64,000 bases of DNA, taken from the NCBI GenBank assembly GCA_907163375.1, contig CAJQUW010007090.1:372001-436000 (forward strand), given 5' to 3'. A program made the translations under genes and the position numbers. The notes under the pieces are model-generated. The model worked only from the letters and a program-made list of their open reading frames with translations. It was not told the DNA's origin and did no database searches. Source of the stretch: Prostheceraeus crozeri. Lineage: Eukaryota > Platyhelminthes > Polycladida > Euryleptidae. Positions 52,413-62,023 of this stretch are shown here, piece by piece. Each line of letters opens with the position of its first letter. The first letter of the stretch is position 1.

Positions 52413-54819
52413 ATGATGACACAGGGTTTATTCAGACACTTGACGGACACCTACGGGAGCAGGTGTGTTCTCATCTTCCGAACAGTTATCAAAGAGGAAA
52501 TTGAATTAATAAAACTTAAATCACGTTTGAAATTGTTTCAAAGTTGTGCAACTGAAGGAATGGTTCCACGGTCTCTCTGGTGTTCTTTACCTGGACGGTT
52601 CAGACATGATAAAAAGTTACAATCTAAAGTTGGCAATATGATGGTCAAGAAGGAAAGGTCACGTCTTAAAGGCAACTTTGATCGACTGCATATCGAGTTA
52701 AAAACGCGCCGTGCATGTCTATTGCATATGGTGTGCGATTCGCAGGACAATGAACGTATTCGGGATTTTCTGTCTATGAGTCGAAATCAAGCGGAATGTG
52801 GCCACTCTAAGTACCTGGAGAGACGCTTAAGTCGATTACGCTATCTTTATGGAAAAGATGAAGCCGTGGAGACTGACACTGGATCAAATGTTGTGATCAA
52901 TTTAAGTGATTACGAACTCAATGAATTTGAGACAAGCCTTTTAAGCAAGGGCTTGAACTTCGCCGTTACTCCTAAGCATATTCCTGTCAGTGATATTATA
53001 GCGAGTGTGGAGAGTGCGATCTACAAGCAGCCTAACGATTTGAAGTCTTGGGCTCGAACAGAAATATCTGCAGCCGTCAGAAGGACCAAGCCACCCAGGA
53101 AGATGAACCTATCGAGGGGTGAATCTCTGGCAATCAAAACCTTGAGAAGTAATGATGATATAATCATCCTGCCTGCTGACAAGGGTAATGCCGTGGTAAT
53201 AATGAACAAGACAGAATATCATCACAAACTCCAGCAATTGATCTGTACAGGTCCCTATTTGCGGTTGTCGACAGATCCTTCGCAGAAATGGAGAAGAGAA
53301 CTTCTTGGTTTTTTTTTAAAATCTGCAGTGGAAAGCGGACGAATATCCAGACCAACTATGTTGAAGTGGTGTCCGACACATTACCAAATACCACATTTAT
53401 ACGGACTGCCAAAGGTGCACAAGACTGGCAATCCTCTTCGTCCAATAATTAGTACACTGGGATCGCTTTTGGCACCGGTCTCAAAGATGTTGGCAGAATA
53501 TTTGCGTCCTTTCGCTACTAAAGGTCCTTCATATATCAAGGATTCCTCAGATTTGATACAGAAGTTTGGGATCGATCGATGATTTGAATCATGGCTTACT
53601 GTTGAGTTTGGACATCAACTCCTTATTTACGAATGTCCCTTTGGATGAATCATTGATGGTGGTTTCCGACATAATAAGAAATGACGATCCTTTTGGTGCG
53701 ATTTGTCCTTTGACGGTGGATGAGTTCATCAGTGTATTGTATATGTGTGTGAAGCATTCATACTTTCAATTTGGCGACCATCTATATTTACAGACGGACG
53801 GTATAGCCATGGGAAGTAGTCTGAGCTGCAGTTTGGCTAACATTTATATGCATCATTTCGAGAAAGTGGCTAAGGAGTCAGCGCTCAACCATAATCGCCA
53901 TTTCCCTAAATTATGGTATCGCTACGTGGATGACATCATCGTACACTGGACTCTGTCTCTGGAAGAACTGAATGACTTTGTGGAGTTTTTGAACGCTCTG
54001 CGGCCTTCTATTCAGTTTGTTGTGGAGCTTGAGGTGGATTCGACTCTTCCTTTCCTTGACATCCTGATCCAGAAGAATGAAGGCGGGCTTGTTTATCAAG
54101 TGTATAGAAAGCCAACTCACACAAATTTATATCTAAACCGTTCGTCTTGTCATCATCCAAGTGTTTTCAAGGGACTCGTCCGGACGATGTGCCACAGAGC
54201 TAGGTCGATTTGTTCTCCGGAATTACTTGACAGTGAGCTCCGTAACTTGGAAAGAATTTTTCGGATGAATGGATTTAGTTCAAGTGAGAGTAGGCGTGTA
54301 TTTGAGCTTCCAACATCCAGTGATATGCATGTACAGGACGAAGATGGTGGTAATAGTGTGGCTGATGTATGTATTATTCCATACATCCCTCGACTTGCAG
54401 AGAATATTTCAGGTACTCTGAAGAAACTTGGTATAAAGACCTTTTACAAACCAGTATCCACCTTGAGGAATATGCTGGTTAAGAAGAGACCTACACAGCC
54501 CAAACAGTTCGGAGTGGTTTATCGCCTCAACTGTACTGATGACTGCTGCGGATGGTCATATGTGGGAGAGAGCTCGAGAACGGTGGAGGAACGTGTGAAA
54601 GAACATCGACGTAACGTGAGAAATGTTGCTACACATTCAGAAGTCGCCGCCCATGTTCTTGACACCGGCCATGGAATCGACTGGGAACATTGCGAGACGC
54701 TGGATCGGGAGCCGTTTCATCGTAGACGTCTCATCAAGGAATCACTATGGTCTAGGAAGTACAACAGCGTTAACAAATGTGACTTCAATATCGGTACGGC
54801 TTGGAATGGAGTGCTTTAG
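52413..54819 (+). pseudogene. Penelope-like copy C: RT + GIY-YIG, one frameshift
   Basis: Same architecture as copy A, on the plus strand. The frame breaks near 53565-53567, where TTT replaces TT (first part 52413-53582, second part 53566-54819), just before RT motif A. It shares with copy D a 3-base longer T-run around 53309-53317 (LGFFLKS instead of HGFLKS) and Pro in NDDPFG. The GIY-YIG domain and stop codon are intact. The frameshift is again at a homopolymer. Confidence 0.9.
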
Positions 54820-55114
54820 ACTTTCATTTTTGTCTTTCATTTCATTTTAAACTTTTCCTTATTTTACTTTTGACTAAAATGAGTAGTAACTTTGTACAGA
54901 TCGATTTCATAGAGTCTTCGGACACTTATCTTTTTGACCTTTGTTGATTATTGATCATGCAAGAATTTCTAGCGTTTATTTTGTCTGTACATGATTTGTC
55001 AATTCAGAACGTGACCATGCTTGCCGGTGGCAAGCGAAATGCATCGTACGCATGAGATGACGTTTTTACTCAACCGAAGACCTTTGGTTACCCTGGCTCC
55101 GCAAACTTGAATTA
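54820..55114 (+). repeat. Penelope inter-copy spacer (pseudo-LTR) between C and D
   Basis: A 295-bp spacer with small indels relative to the others (TTTTAAAC for TTTTAAC near 54849; GCAAGAATTT for GCATGGAATTT near 54960). Contains the ribozyme-like fold at 55008-55064. Confidence 0.85.
55008..55064 (+). ncRNA. Three-way-junction fold resembling a diverged hammerhead ribozyme
   Basis: An outer helix pairs AACGT (55008-55012) with ACGTT (55060-55064). Inside are a 7-bp hairpin GCTTGCC-GGT-GGCAAGC (55019-55035), then GAAA, then a 4-bp hairpin ATGC...GCAT (55039-55053). This is the helix order and GAAA spacing of a hammerhead. The box before stem II reads GTGACCAT instead of CTGATGA. If aligned as G-TGA-C-CA, positions 3 and 8 would be swapped from C-G to G-C, a pair-preserving change, with one extra base. 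The base after stem III is G, which canonical hammerheads do not cleave. The same fold is present in every spacer of the block. Confidence 0.4.
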
Positions 55115-57550
55115 ATGATGACACAGGGTTTATTCAGACACTTGACGGACACCTACGGGAGCAGGTGTGTTCTCATCTTCCGAACAGTTATCAAAGAGGA
55201 AATTGAATTAATAAAACTTAAATCACGTTTGAAATTGTTTCAAAGTTGTGCAACTGAAGGAATGGTTCCACGGTCTCTCTGGTGTTCTTTACCTGGACGG
55301 TTCAGACATGATAAAAAGTTACAATCTAAAGTTGGCAATATGATGGTCAAGAAGGAAAGGTCACGTCTTAAAGGCAACTTTGATCGACTGCATATCGAGT
55401 TAAAAACGCGCCGTGCATGTCTGTTGCATATGGTGTGCGATTCGCAGGACAATGAACGTATTCGGGATTTTCTGTCTATGAGTCGAAATCAAGCGGAATG
55501 TGGCCACTCTAAGTACCTGGAGAGACGCTTAAGTCGATTACGCTATCTTTATGGAAAAGATGAAGCCGTGGAGACTGACACTGGATCAAATGTTGTGATC
55601 AATTTAAGTGATTACGAACTCAATGAATTTGAGACAAGCCTTTTAAGCAAGGGCTTGAACTTCGCCGTTACTCCTAAGCATATTCCTGTCAGTGATATTA
55701 TAGCGAGTGTGGAGAGTGCGATCTACAAGCAGCCTAACGATTTGAAGTCTTGGGCTCGAACAGAAATATCTGCAGCCGTCAGAAGGACCAAGCCACCCAG
55801 GAAGATGAACCTATCGAGGGGTGAATCTCTGGCAATCAAAACCTTGAGAAGTAATGATGATATAATCATCCTGCCTGCTGACAAGGGTAATGCCGTGGTA
55901 ATAATGAACAAGACAGAATATCATCACAAACTCCAGCAATTGATCTGTACAGGTCCCTATTTGCGGTTGTCGACAGATCCTTCGCAGAAATGGAGAAGAG
56001 AACTTCTTGGTTTTTTTTTAAAATCTGCAGTGGAAAGCGGACGAATATCCAGACCAACTATGTTGAAGTGGTGTCCGACACATTACCAAATACCACATTT
56101 ATACGGACTGCCAAAGGTGCAAAAGACTGGCAATCCTCTTCGTCCAATAATTAGTACACTGGGATCGCTTTTGGCACCGGTCTCAAAGATGTTGGCAGAA
56201 TATTTGCGTCCTTTCGCTACTAAAGGTCCTTCATATATCAAGGATTCCTCAGATTTGATACAGAAGTTGGGATCGATCGATGATTTGAATCATGGCTTAC
56301 TGTTGAGTTTGGACATCAACTCCTTATTTACGAATGTCCCTTTGGATGAATCATTGATGGTGGTTTCCGACATAATAAGAAATGACGATCCTTTTGGTGC
56401 GATTTGTCCTTTGACGGTGGATGAGTTCATCAGTGTATTGTATATGTGTGTGAAGCATTCATACTTTCAATTTGGCGACCATCTATATTTACAGACGGAC
56501 GGTATAGCCATGGGAAGTAGTCTGAGCTGCAGTTTGGCTAACATTTATATGCATCATTTCGAGAAAGTGGCTAAGGAGTCAGCGCTCAACCATAATCGCC
56601 ATTTCCCTAAATTATGGTATCGCTACGTGGATGACATCATCGTACACTGGACTCTGTCTCTGGAAGAACTGAATGACTTTGTGGAGTTTTTGAACGCTCT
56701 GCGGCCTTCTATTCAGTTTGTTGTGGAGCTTGAGGTGGATTCGACTCTTCCTTTCCTTGACATCCTGATCCAGAAGAATGAAGGCGGGCTTGTTTATCAA
56801 GTGTATAGAAAGCCAACTCACACAAATTTATATCTAAACCGTTCGTCTTGTCATCATCCAAGTGTTTTCAAGGGACTCGTCCGGACGATGTGCCACAGAG
56901 CTAGGTCGATTTGTTCTCCGGAATTACTTGACAGTGAGCTCCGTAACTTGGAAAGAATTTTTCGGATGAATGGATTTAGTTCAAGTGAGAGTAGGCGTGT
57001 ATTTGAGCTTCCAACATCCAGTGATATGCATGTACAGGACGAAGATGGTGGTAATAGTGTGGCTGATGTATGTATTATTCCATACATCCCTCGACTTGCA
57101 GAGAATATTTCAGGTACTCTGAAGAAACTTGGTATAAAGACCTTTTACAAACCAGTATCCACCTTGAGGAATATGCTGGTTAAGAAGAGACCTACACAGC
57201 CCAAACAGTTCGGAGTGGTTTATCGCCTCAACTGTACTGATGACTGCTGCGGATGGTCATATGTGGGAGAGAGCTCGAGAACGGTGGAGGAACGTGTGAA
57301 AGAACATCGACGTAACGTGAGAAATGTTGCTACACATTCAGAAGTCGCCGCCCATGTTCTTGACACCGGCCATGGAATCGACTGGGAACATTGCGAGGTG
57401 CTGGATCGGAGCCGTTTCATCGTAGACGTCTCATCAAGGAATCACTATGGTCTAGGAAGTACAACAGCGTTAACAAATGTGACTTCAATATCGGTACGGC
57501 TTGGAATGGAGTGCTTTAGACTTTCATTTTTGTCTTTCATTTCATTTTAA
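55115..57550 (+). pseudogene. Penelope-like copy D: RT + GIY-YIG, C-terminus frameshifted
   Basis: The RT domain is fully open. One G is missing near 57408 (ATCGGAGCC where copy C has ATCGGGAGCC), and GAGGTGC replaces GAGACGC just before. The last 35 or so residues of the GIY-YIG domain are therefore replaced by a shifted reading that runs past the normal stop (57517-57519) to 57550. A private change gives KVQKTG instead of KVHKTG. It shares LGFFLKS and NDDPFG with copy C. The RT could work, but the endonuclease C-terminus is altered as written. Confidence 0.9.
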
Positions 57551-57811
57551 CTTTTCCTTATTTTACTTTTGACTAAAATGAGTAGTAACTTTGTACAGAT
57601 CGATTTCATAGTCTTCGGACACTTATCTTTTTGACCTTTGTTGATTATTGATCATGCATGGAATTTCTAGCGTTTATTTTGTCTGTACATGATTTGTCAA
57701 TTCAGAACGTGACCATGCTTGCCGGTGGCAAGCGAAATGCATCGTACGCATGAGATGACGTTTTTACTCAACCGAAGACCTTTGGTTACCCTGGCTCCGC
57801 AAACTTGAATT
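57520..57811 (+). repeat. Penelope 3' untranslated/pseudo-LTR, right end
   Basis: 292-bp tail of copy D, ending CTTGAATTA directly at the right copy of the 13-bp duplication. Lacks two bases near 57609 relative to the other spacers. Confidence 0.85.
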
Positions 57812-57867
57812 AAAACAATAAAACGCATAACAAAGCAAGAAGACAAACTGCCTAGCACACAACACTA

Positions 57868-58048
57868 TGTACTGAAAACCACGCATTAGAACCTTTGGAC
57901 AGTTGTAATTAGACAATGGCATTTAAATACGATACGGAACATAAATGAACAGAAGTCAGCAATCGAACCGAAGAAATAAGTCATGAGTCCAAATAGGCAG
58001 GCTGGACTTCCAATCACAATGCAGTAATTGTAAGTCCAAAACACAACA
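57868..58048 (-). repeat. Gypsy-2 3' LTR
   Basis: 181-bp copy. On the minus strand it is directly preceded by the purine tract at 58049-58064. Confidence 0.9.
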
Positions 58049-58058
58049 TTCTTCCCTC

Positions 58059-60575
58059 CTACCGGGAGGAATAGTTCAGCCTGTCAGGAGGCTTTGATCT
58101 CCGACTCGATCGTCTTGGTCCTGAATCCGATGGTGAATTCTGCACCCGGGAGTTTCTCGAATATTGAGAAGGCATTGATCGACCCGAGGTTTTCCGTAGT
58201 TGATCAAGATGCCGCATCCACCGAAAACCGTCTGTCGTGGTCACCTCGAACGTCCTTGAACCTCCGACTCGCGTGATGATACCGGAAGCCCATTTATTGG
58301 ATCCCCGATAGTCTCTTGCAAGAACATGGTCACCCAGATTGAGCTTCCGCATTGATTGACTTGAAGGCGGCGACTGTTCTTGATAACTCTTTACCCGATC
58401 CTCCACGCTTGGTCGTATCGCATCCAAGCGACTTCGAATTTGACGTTTGAACATCAGCATTGAAGGTGACTCTCCTGTCACAGCGTGTGGTGTAAGGCGA
58501 TATCGCAAAAGGAACCGAGCTAGAGATCGCTCGGAGTCGGGATCTTCGTCAGACCGTAAGGCTTCTTTGAGAGTCCTGACAAAACCGCTCCGCTTGACCG
58601 TTTGTTGCTGGGAAGTGAGGTGGTGATCGCAGATGCCGCACGTTCATTGATTCGAGCCATAATTGGAATGTTCTTGACGTGCTCCGTAGCATTTCGATTG
58701 TCTTTTCTGTAGTAATTGAATTCGTCTGGATCACTTCGGGCCATTTGCTATAGGCGTCTACACACACCAGGTACCAGTAGCCATTTAGTGGACCAGCATA
58801 GTCGATATGTACTCTTTCCCAAGGTTGAGACGGGAATTCCCAGGTTGCAGGAGAAGCAGGAGAAGGAATTGCTTGAAGTTGGCGGCATTGAGGGCAGTCA
58901 TTAACCAAGCGTTCTATGTCAGCCGTAATTCGGGGCCACCATAAATAACTGCGTGCGATTGCCTTCATGTTAACGATCCCTTGATGAGTCTCATGAAGCT
59001 CATTGAGTAATCTCCGCCGCAATGGTTCAGGAACAACAACTTGGATTCCCCTCAGAAGGCAGCCATCAACACAGGTCAACTCGTTTCGGTAGCGCTTGAA
59101 ATCTGCGTAGATAGGACTAATATGATTTGGCCAACCAGTCTGTACGAACACCAGTACTTGCCGTAAAATTGAATCTCTGGACGTTGCTGCACGGACATCC
59201 TTTGCTGTCACCGAGCTTGGATATTCCTCCAAAAAAAGCGATTGAACCACTTGATCATCTTCGAGATTGTCCAATTCTTCCAGTAGGGGAACCCGCGACA
59301 ACGCGTCGCAGTCACCATGGTCACGACTCTTCCTGTAGTGTATGTCGTAGGAGAATCCGGACATGAAGATCGCCCAACGCTGGATTCTGGCAGCAGCATG
59401 CTCTGGAATTGATCGGTCCGACCCGAATAGAGCGAGTAGAGGTTTGTGATCGGTATTGATCTTGAAATGATGTCCCAAGAGGTATTGGCGGAATCGCTTG
59501 AGACCGAAGATGATTGCCAAAGCCTCGCGCTCCAGCTGACTGTATCGGCGCTGGGTCTTCGTCATAGTCTTAAAAGCGAACGCAATTGGTCTTATGGCAC
59601 CATCGATTTCGTGTGAAAGAACGGCTCCAACCCCGTATGAAGATGCATCGCAGGATAAGACGATAGGAAGTTGAGGATTGAAATGGAGAAGAAATCCCGC
59701 ATTTGTTATCAATTCTTTGGCCTTGGAGACAGCTGCTTCTTCGTCCTTGGACCATTTCCATGGAACGCCTTTCCGTCGCAAGTTGTGCAATGGCTCGAGG
59801 ACTGTTGACATATTGGGCAGGAACCTTGAATAGTAAGTCAATAGCCCGATGAACGATTCGAGCTGTGTTCTGTCTCTTGGTGCAGGAGCATTCAGGATTG
59901 CTTCTATTCGCGATTTCAAAGGATGTAAACCATCTTTATCGATTCGATGGCCGAGGTATTCCACCGACTCTTCCATGAACCGGCACTTGTCTTTCTTGAG
60001 ACGAAATCCGACCTCTTCAAGGCGCTTGAATACTTGTTCCAGATTGTGAAGATGTTCGGGAGCATCTTTCCCCGTAACGATAATGTCGTCCAGGAAAACT
60101 TGAACACCTTGCAAACCATTAAGAGCAGCTTCAATGGTTCGTTGGAATATGGCAGGAGCTGACGAAATACCAAACGCAGCCGGAGATGCTGGAACAGGCC
60201 CATGTGCGTATTGATTGTCGTAAGTTCGGCAGATTCCTCGTCCAACTCTAATTGATTGTACGCCATTCGCATGTCTAGAGTTGAATAGTGGGTTCCTTGC
60301 CCGAGAGTTGCGAACAGATCTTCAATCCTTGGAATAGGAAATTGCTCGGTAGGTGACGACCGGTTCACCGAAACTTTGAAATCGCCACACAACCGAATAC
60401 TGTCATCTTTTTTAATAACAGGATGAATTGGTGTTGCCCAGTTAGAGTGCTTGACGGACTTCAGGATTCCCAACTTCACGAGCCGACCGATTTCTTCCTC
60501 CACTTTGTCTTTCAGAGCGTAAGGCAGCCGTCTTGCTTTGCAGAACCTTGGGATTGCATCGGGCGATTTAAGAAT
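58059..60575 (-). pseudogene. Gypsy-2 pol (reverse transcriptase, RNase H, integrase), disrupted
   Basis: Recognisable in three frames. RT begins just after the TGA at 60576-60578, in the same frame as gag (60503 down to about 60177), with SNWATPIHPVIKKDDSIRLC and YSTLDMRMAYNQL. A missing base near 60177 moves the reading to the next frame, where VFLDDIIV (catalytic box), FLGHRI-type thumb sequence, RNase H (LSCDASSYGVGAVL) and the integrase zinc finger (HQGIVNMKAIARS...CPQCRQLQ) follow. The integrase core has HIDYAGPLNG, but the stretch that should hold the second catalytic Asp (SDNG block) is deleted. It then continues at HFPATNGQAERF. An extra base at 58581-58584 shifts into the C-terminal frame (58059-58508), which is Ser/Arg-rich. 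Confidence 0.88.
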
Positions 60576-61817
60576 TCAAACTTTGCCTTGATTGTAACGG
60601 CCCAACCTTTCATCGAACAGAGCTGTGTGCTGGACCAAGAGATCAGATAATTGAGATTGGCAATTGAAGAATTGTAGAATTGCTGTTCTCCATTCCTTGC
60701 CGAAGAAGCTGTTCAACCAGTTTCGACCGAATAGCGGAGAATGCCCAGTCGTAGATACGTATATTGGGAGCTGCTTGACCATCGACCGTACTTCCACAGA
60801 GACTGTCACCTTCCCACATAGTGTCACTGGTGTACCCGTGTATGCGAACAATTGATCACCAGGTTGTTGAAGCGGAATTGAGGGAAAGTTACGTTTAAAC
60901 CAGGTCTCGGGTACCACGCTTGTAACGCTTCCCGAGTCTAGCTCCATCTCTACCATTTTTCCGTTAATGCGTGTTGCAATATGGAGGGGCTCATTGTAGT
61001 TGCCTGAAACGCTATTGATGTGGTCACTCGTGACTTGATTGGTTCGAGCTTGTTCTTGAAATTGCTTGGAACGGCAAACGGCTTGAAGATGACCTTTCTT
61101 TTGACATGAGCGGCAAATTGCTTCCTTGAAAGGACAGTCTTTCCTCCAATGACCGGTTTTACCACAACCATGACATGGCCGCGGCGCATTACATGTCTTT
61201 GCACCGCCTTGACGATTGGCCTTCACGTTGTGATCTGGCTTGGGCCGGAACTGCACCTTGTGAACATTAGAAGGCTGCATCTGAGTTTGAATTTCATTGG
61301 ATTGACAATGCGAGGTCTCCCAAGTATTCGCGAATTTCATGGCATCAGCGTAATTGATAGTCTCCACCCGAAGGAGCTCTGAACGTAAATCCGGATCTCG
61401 TAACCCGAACGTGAATTGATCGCGCATTGCTTCCTCATTTGAGTCTGGAAGCAACTTATCGCTGAATTTGCAGAACCTTGCCCCTTTCTCTACACGAGCA
61501 GCAAAGTCGCGAATCGATTCTCCAGAGTCTTGCCGCAACTGCCTGAAGAGAAACCTTTCATGTAATGCTGAAGGTTGCTTGTCATAGAACTTTTGAAGTG
61601 CTGATTTCAGCTCTGCAAGCGATTTCTTTGCTGGATCAATTGGTCTGAAGTGATTGAATAGGCGCTCATACGCTTCTTCACCGATCAATGACAACCAGAC
61701 ATCCACTCGTTGTTTGTCCTGTATTTTGTTTGCTCGGAAGAATGCTTCTAATCGTGCGTAATATGAATCGAAATCACATGTTGAAGTGAGAGCGGCTATT
61801 GTTCCGTACTTTGGCAT
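60576..61817 (-). CDS. Gypsy-2 gag and protease (413 aa)
   Basis: The intact first frame starts at the ATG about 8 bases after the primer-binding site. Capsid-like region about 1-170, then two zinc knuckles: CHGCGKTGHWRKDC (canonical CCHC) and CRSCQKKGHLQAVC. An aspartic protease follows with active site ELDSGSVTSVV near 292 and flap/end LFGRNWL near 370. The frame ends at TGA (60576-60578), and RT continues in the same frame immediately afterwards. So the TGA is either a nonsense mutation, an error, or a leaky stop separating Gag-Pro from Pol. Confidence 0.9.
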   Translation of the reverse strand: MPKYGTIAALTSTCDFDSYYARLEAFFRANKIQDKQRVDVWLSLIGEEAYERLFNHFRPIDPAKKSLAELKSALQKFYDKQPSALHERFLFRQLRQDSGESIRDFAARVEKGARFCKFSDKLLPDSNEEAMRDQFTFGLRDPDLRSELLRVETINYADAMKFANTWETSHCQSNEIQTQMQPSNVHKVQFRPKPDHNVKANRQGGAKTCNAPRPCHGCGKTGHWRKDCPFKEAICRSCQKKGHLQAVCRSKQFQEQARTNQVTSDHINSVSGNYNEPLHIATRINGKMVEMELDSGSVTSVVPETWFKRNFPSIPLQQPGDQLFAYTGTPVTLCGKVTVSVEVRSMVKQLPIYVSTTGHSPLFGRNWLNSFFGKEWRTAILQFFNCQSQLSDLLVQHTALFDERLGRYNQGKV

Positions 61818-61842
61818 GACAATTACCTCGTCGCCAGTGCTA

Positions 61843-62023
61843 TGTACTGAAAACCACGCATTAGAACCTTTGGACAGTTGTAATTAGACAATGGCATTTA
61901 AATACGATACGGAACATAAATGAACAGAAGTCAGCAATCGAACCGAAGAAATAAGTCATGAGTCCAAATAGGCAGGCTGGACTTCCAATCACAATGCAGT
62001 AATTGTAAGTCCAAAACACAACA
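61843..62023 (-). repeat. Gypsy-2 5' LTR
   Basis: 181-bp copy identical by eye to the 3' LTR. On the minus strand it is followed by TAGCAC and then the primer-binding site. Confidence 0.9.

Larger units (their letters stand above)
46645..57824. mobile_element. Compound Penelope-like insertion: four copies, one 13-bp TSD
   Basis: The perfect 13-mer AAAACAATAAAAC occurs at 46645-46657 and 57812-57824. Between them are two tandem Penelope-like copies on the minus strand (A, B) and two on the plus strand (C, D), meeting 5' end to 5' end around 52090-52101. Each copy has an RT + GIY-YIG frame of about 800 codons, and copies are separated by spacers of about 295 bp (the pseudo-LTR arrangement typical of Penelope elements). 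Both outer ends are 3' ends of the element. Tandem and inverted Penelope arrangements are known, but a near full-length 2+2 block with a single target duplication implies the whole structure was integrated at once. Confidence 0.9.
57868..62023 (-). mobile_element. Gypsy-2: Ty3/Gypsy element with identical 181-bp LTRs and broken pol
   Basis: Two short LTRs (57868-58048 and 61843-62023) start TGTACTG and end ACAACA on the plus strand and look identical by eye. On the minus strand a primer-binding site (TGGCGACGAGG, 61836-61826) follows the 5' LTR. The gag/protease/pol region comes next, and a purine tract (AGGAGGGAAGAA) precedes the 3' LTR. I find no matching target duplication: the left flank ends AACACTA and the right flank starts GGTGATG. 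Coding lesions: TGA at 60576-60578, a lost base near 60177, a deletion in integrase near 58630-58690, and an added base at 58581-58584. It lies 43 bp beyond the Penelope block. Confidence 0.88.
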
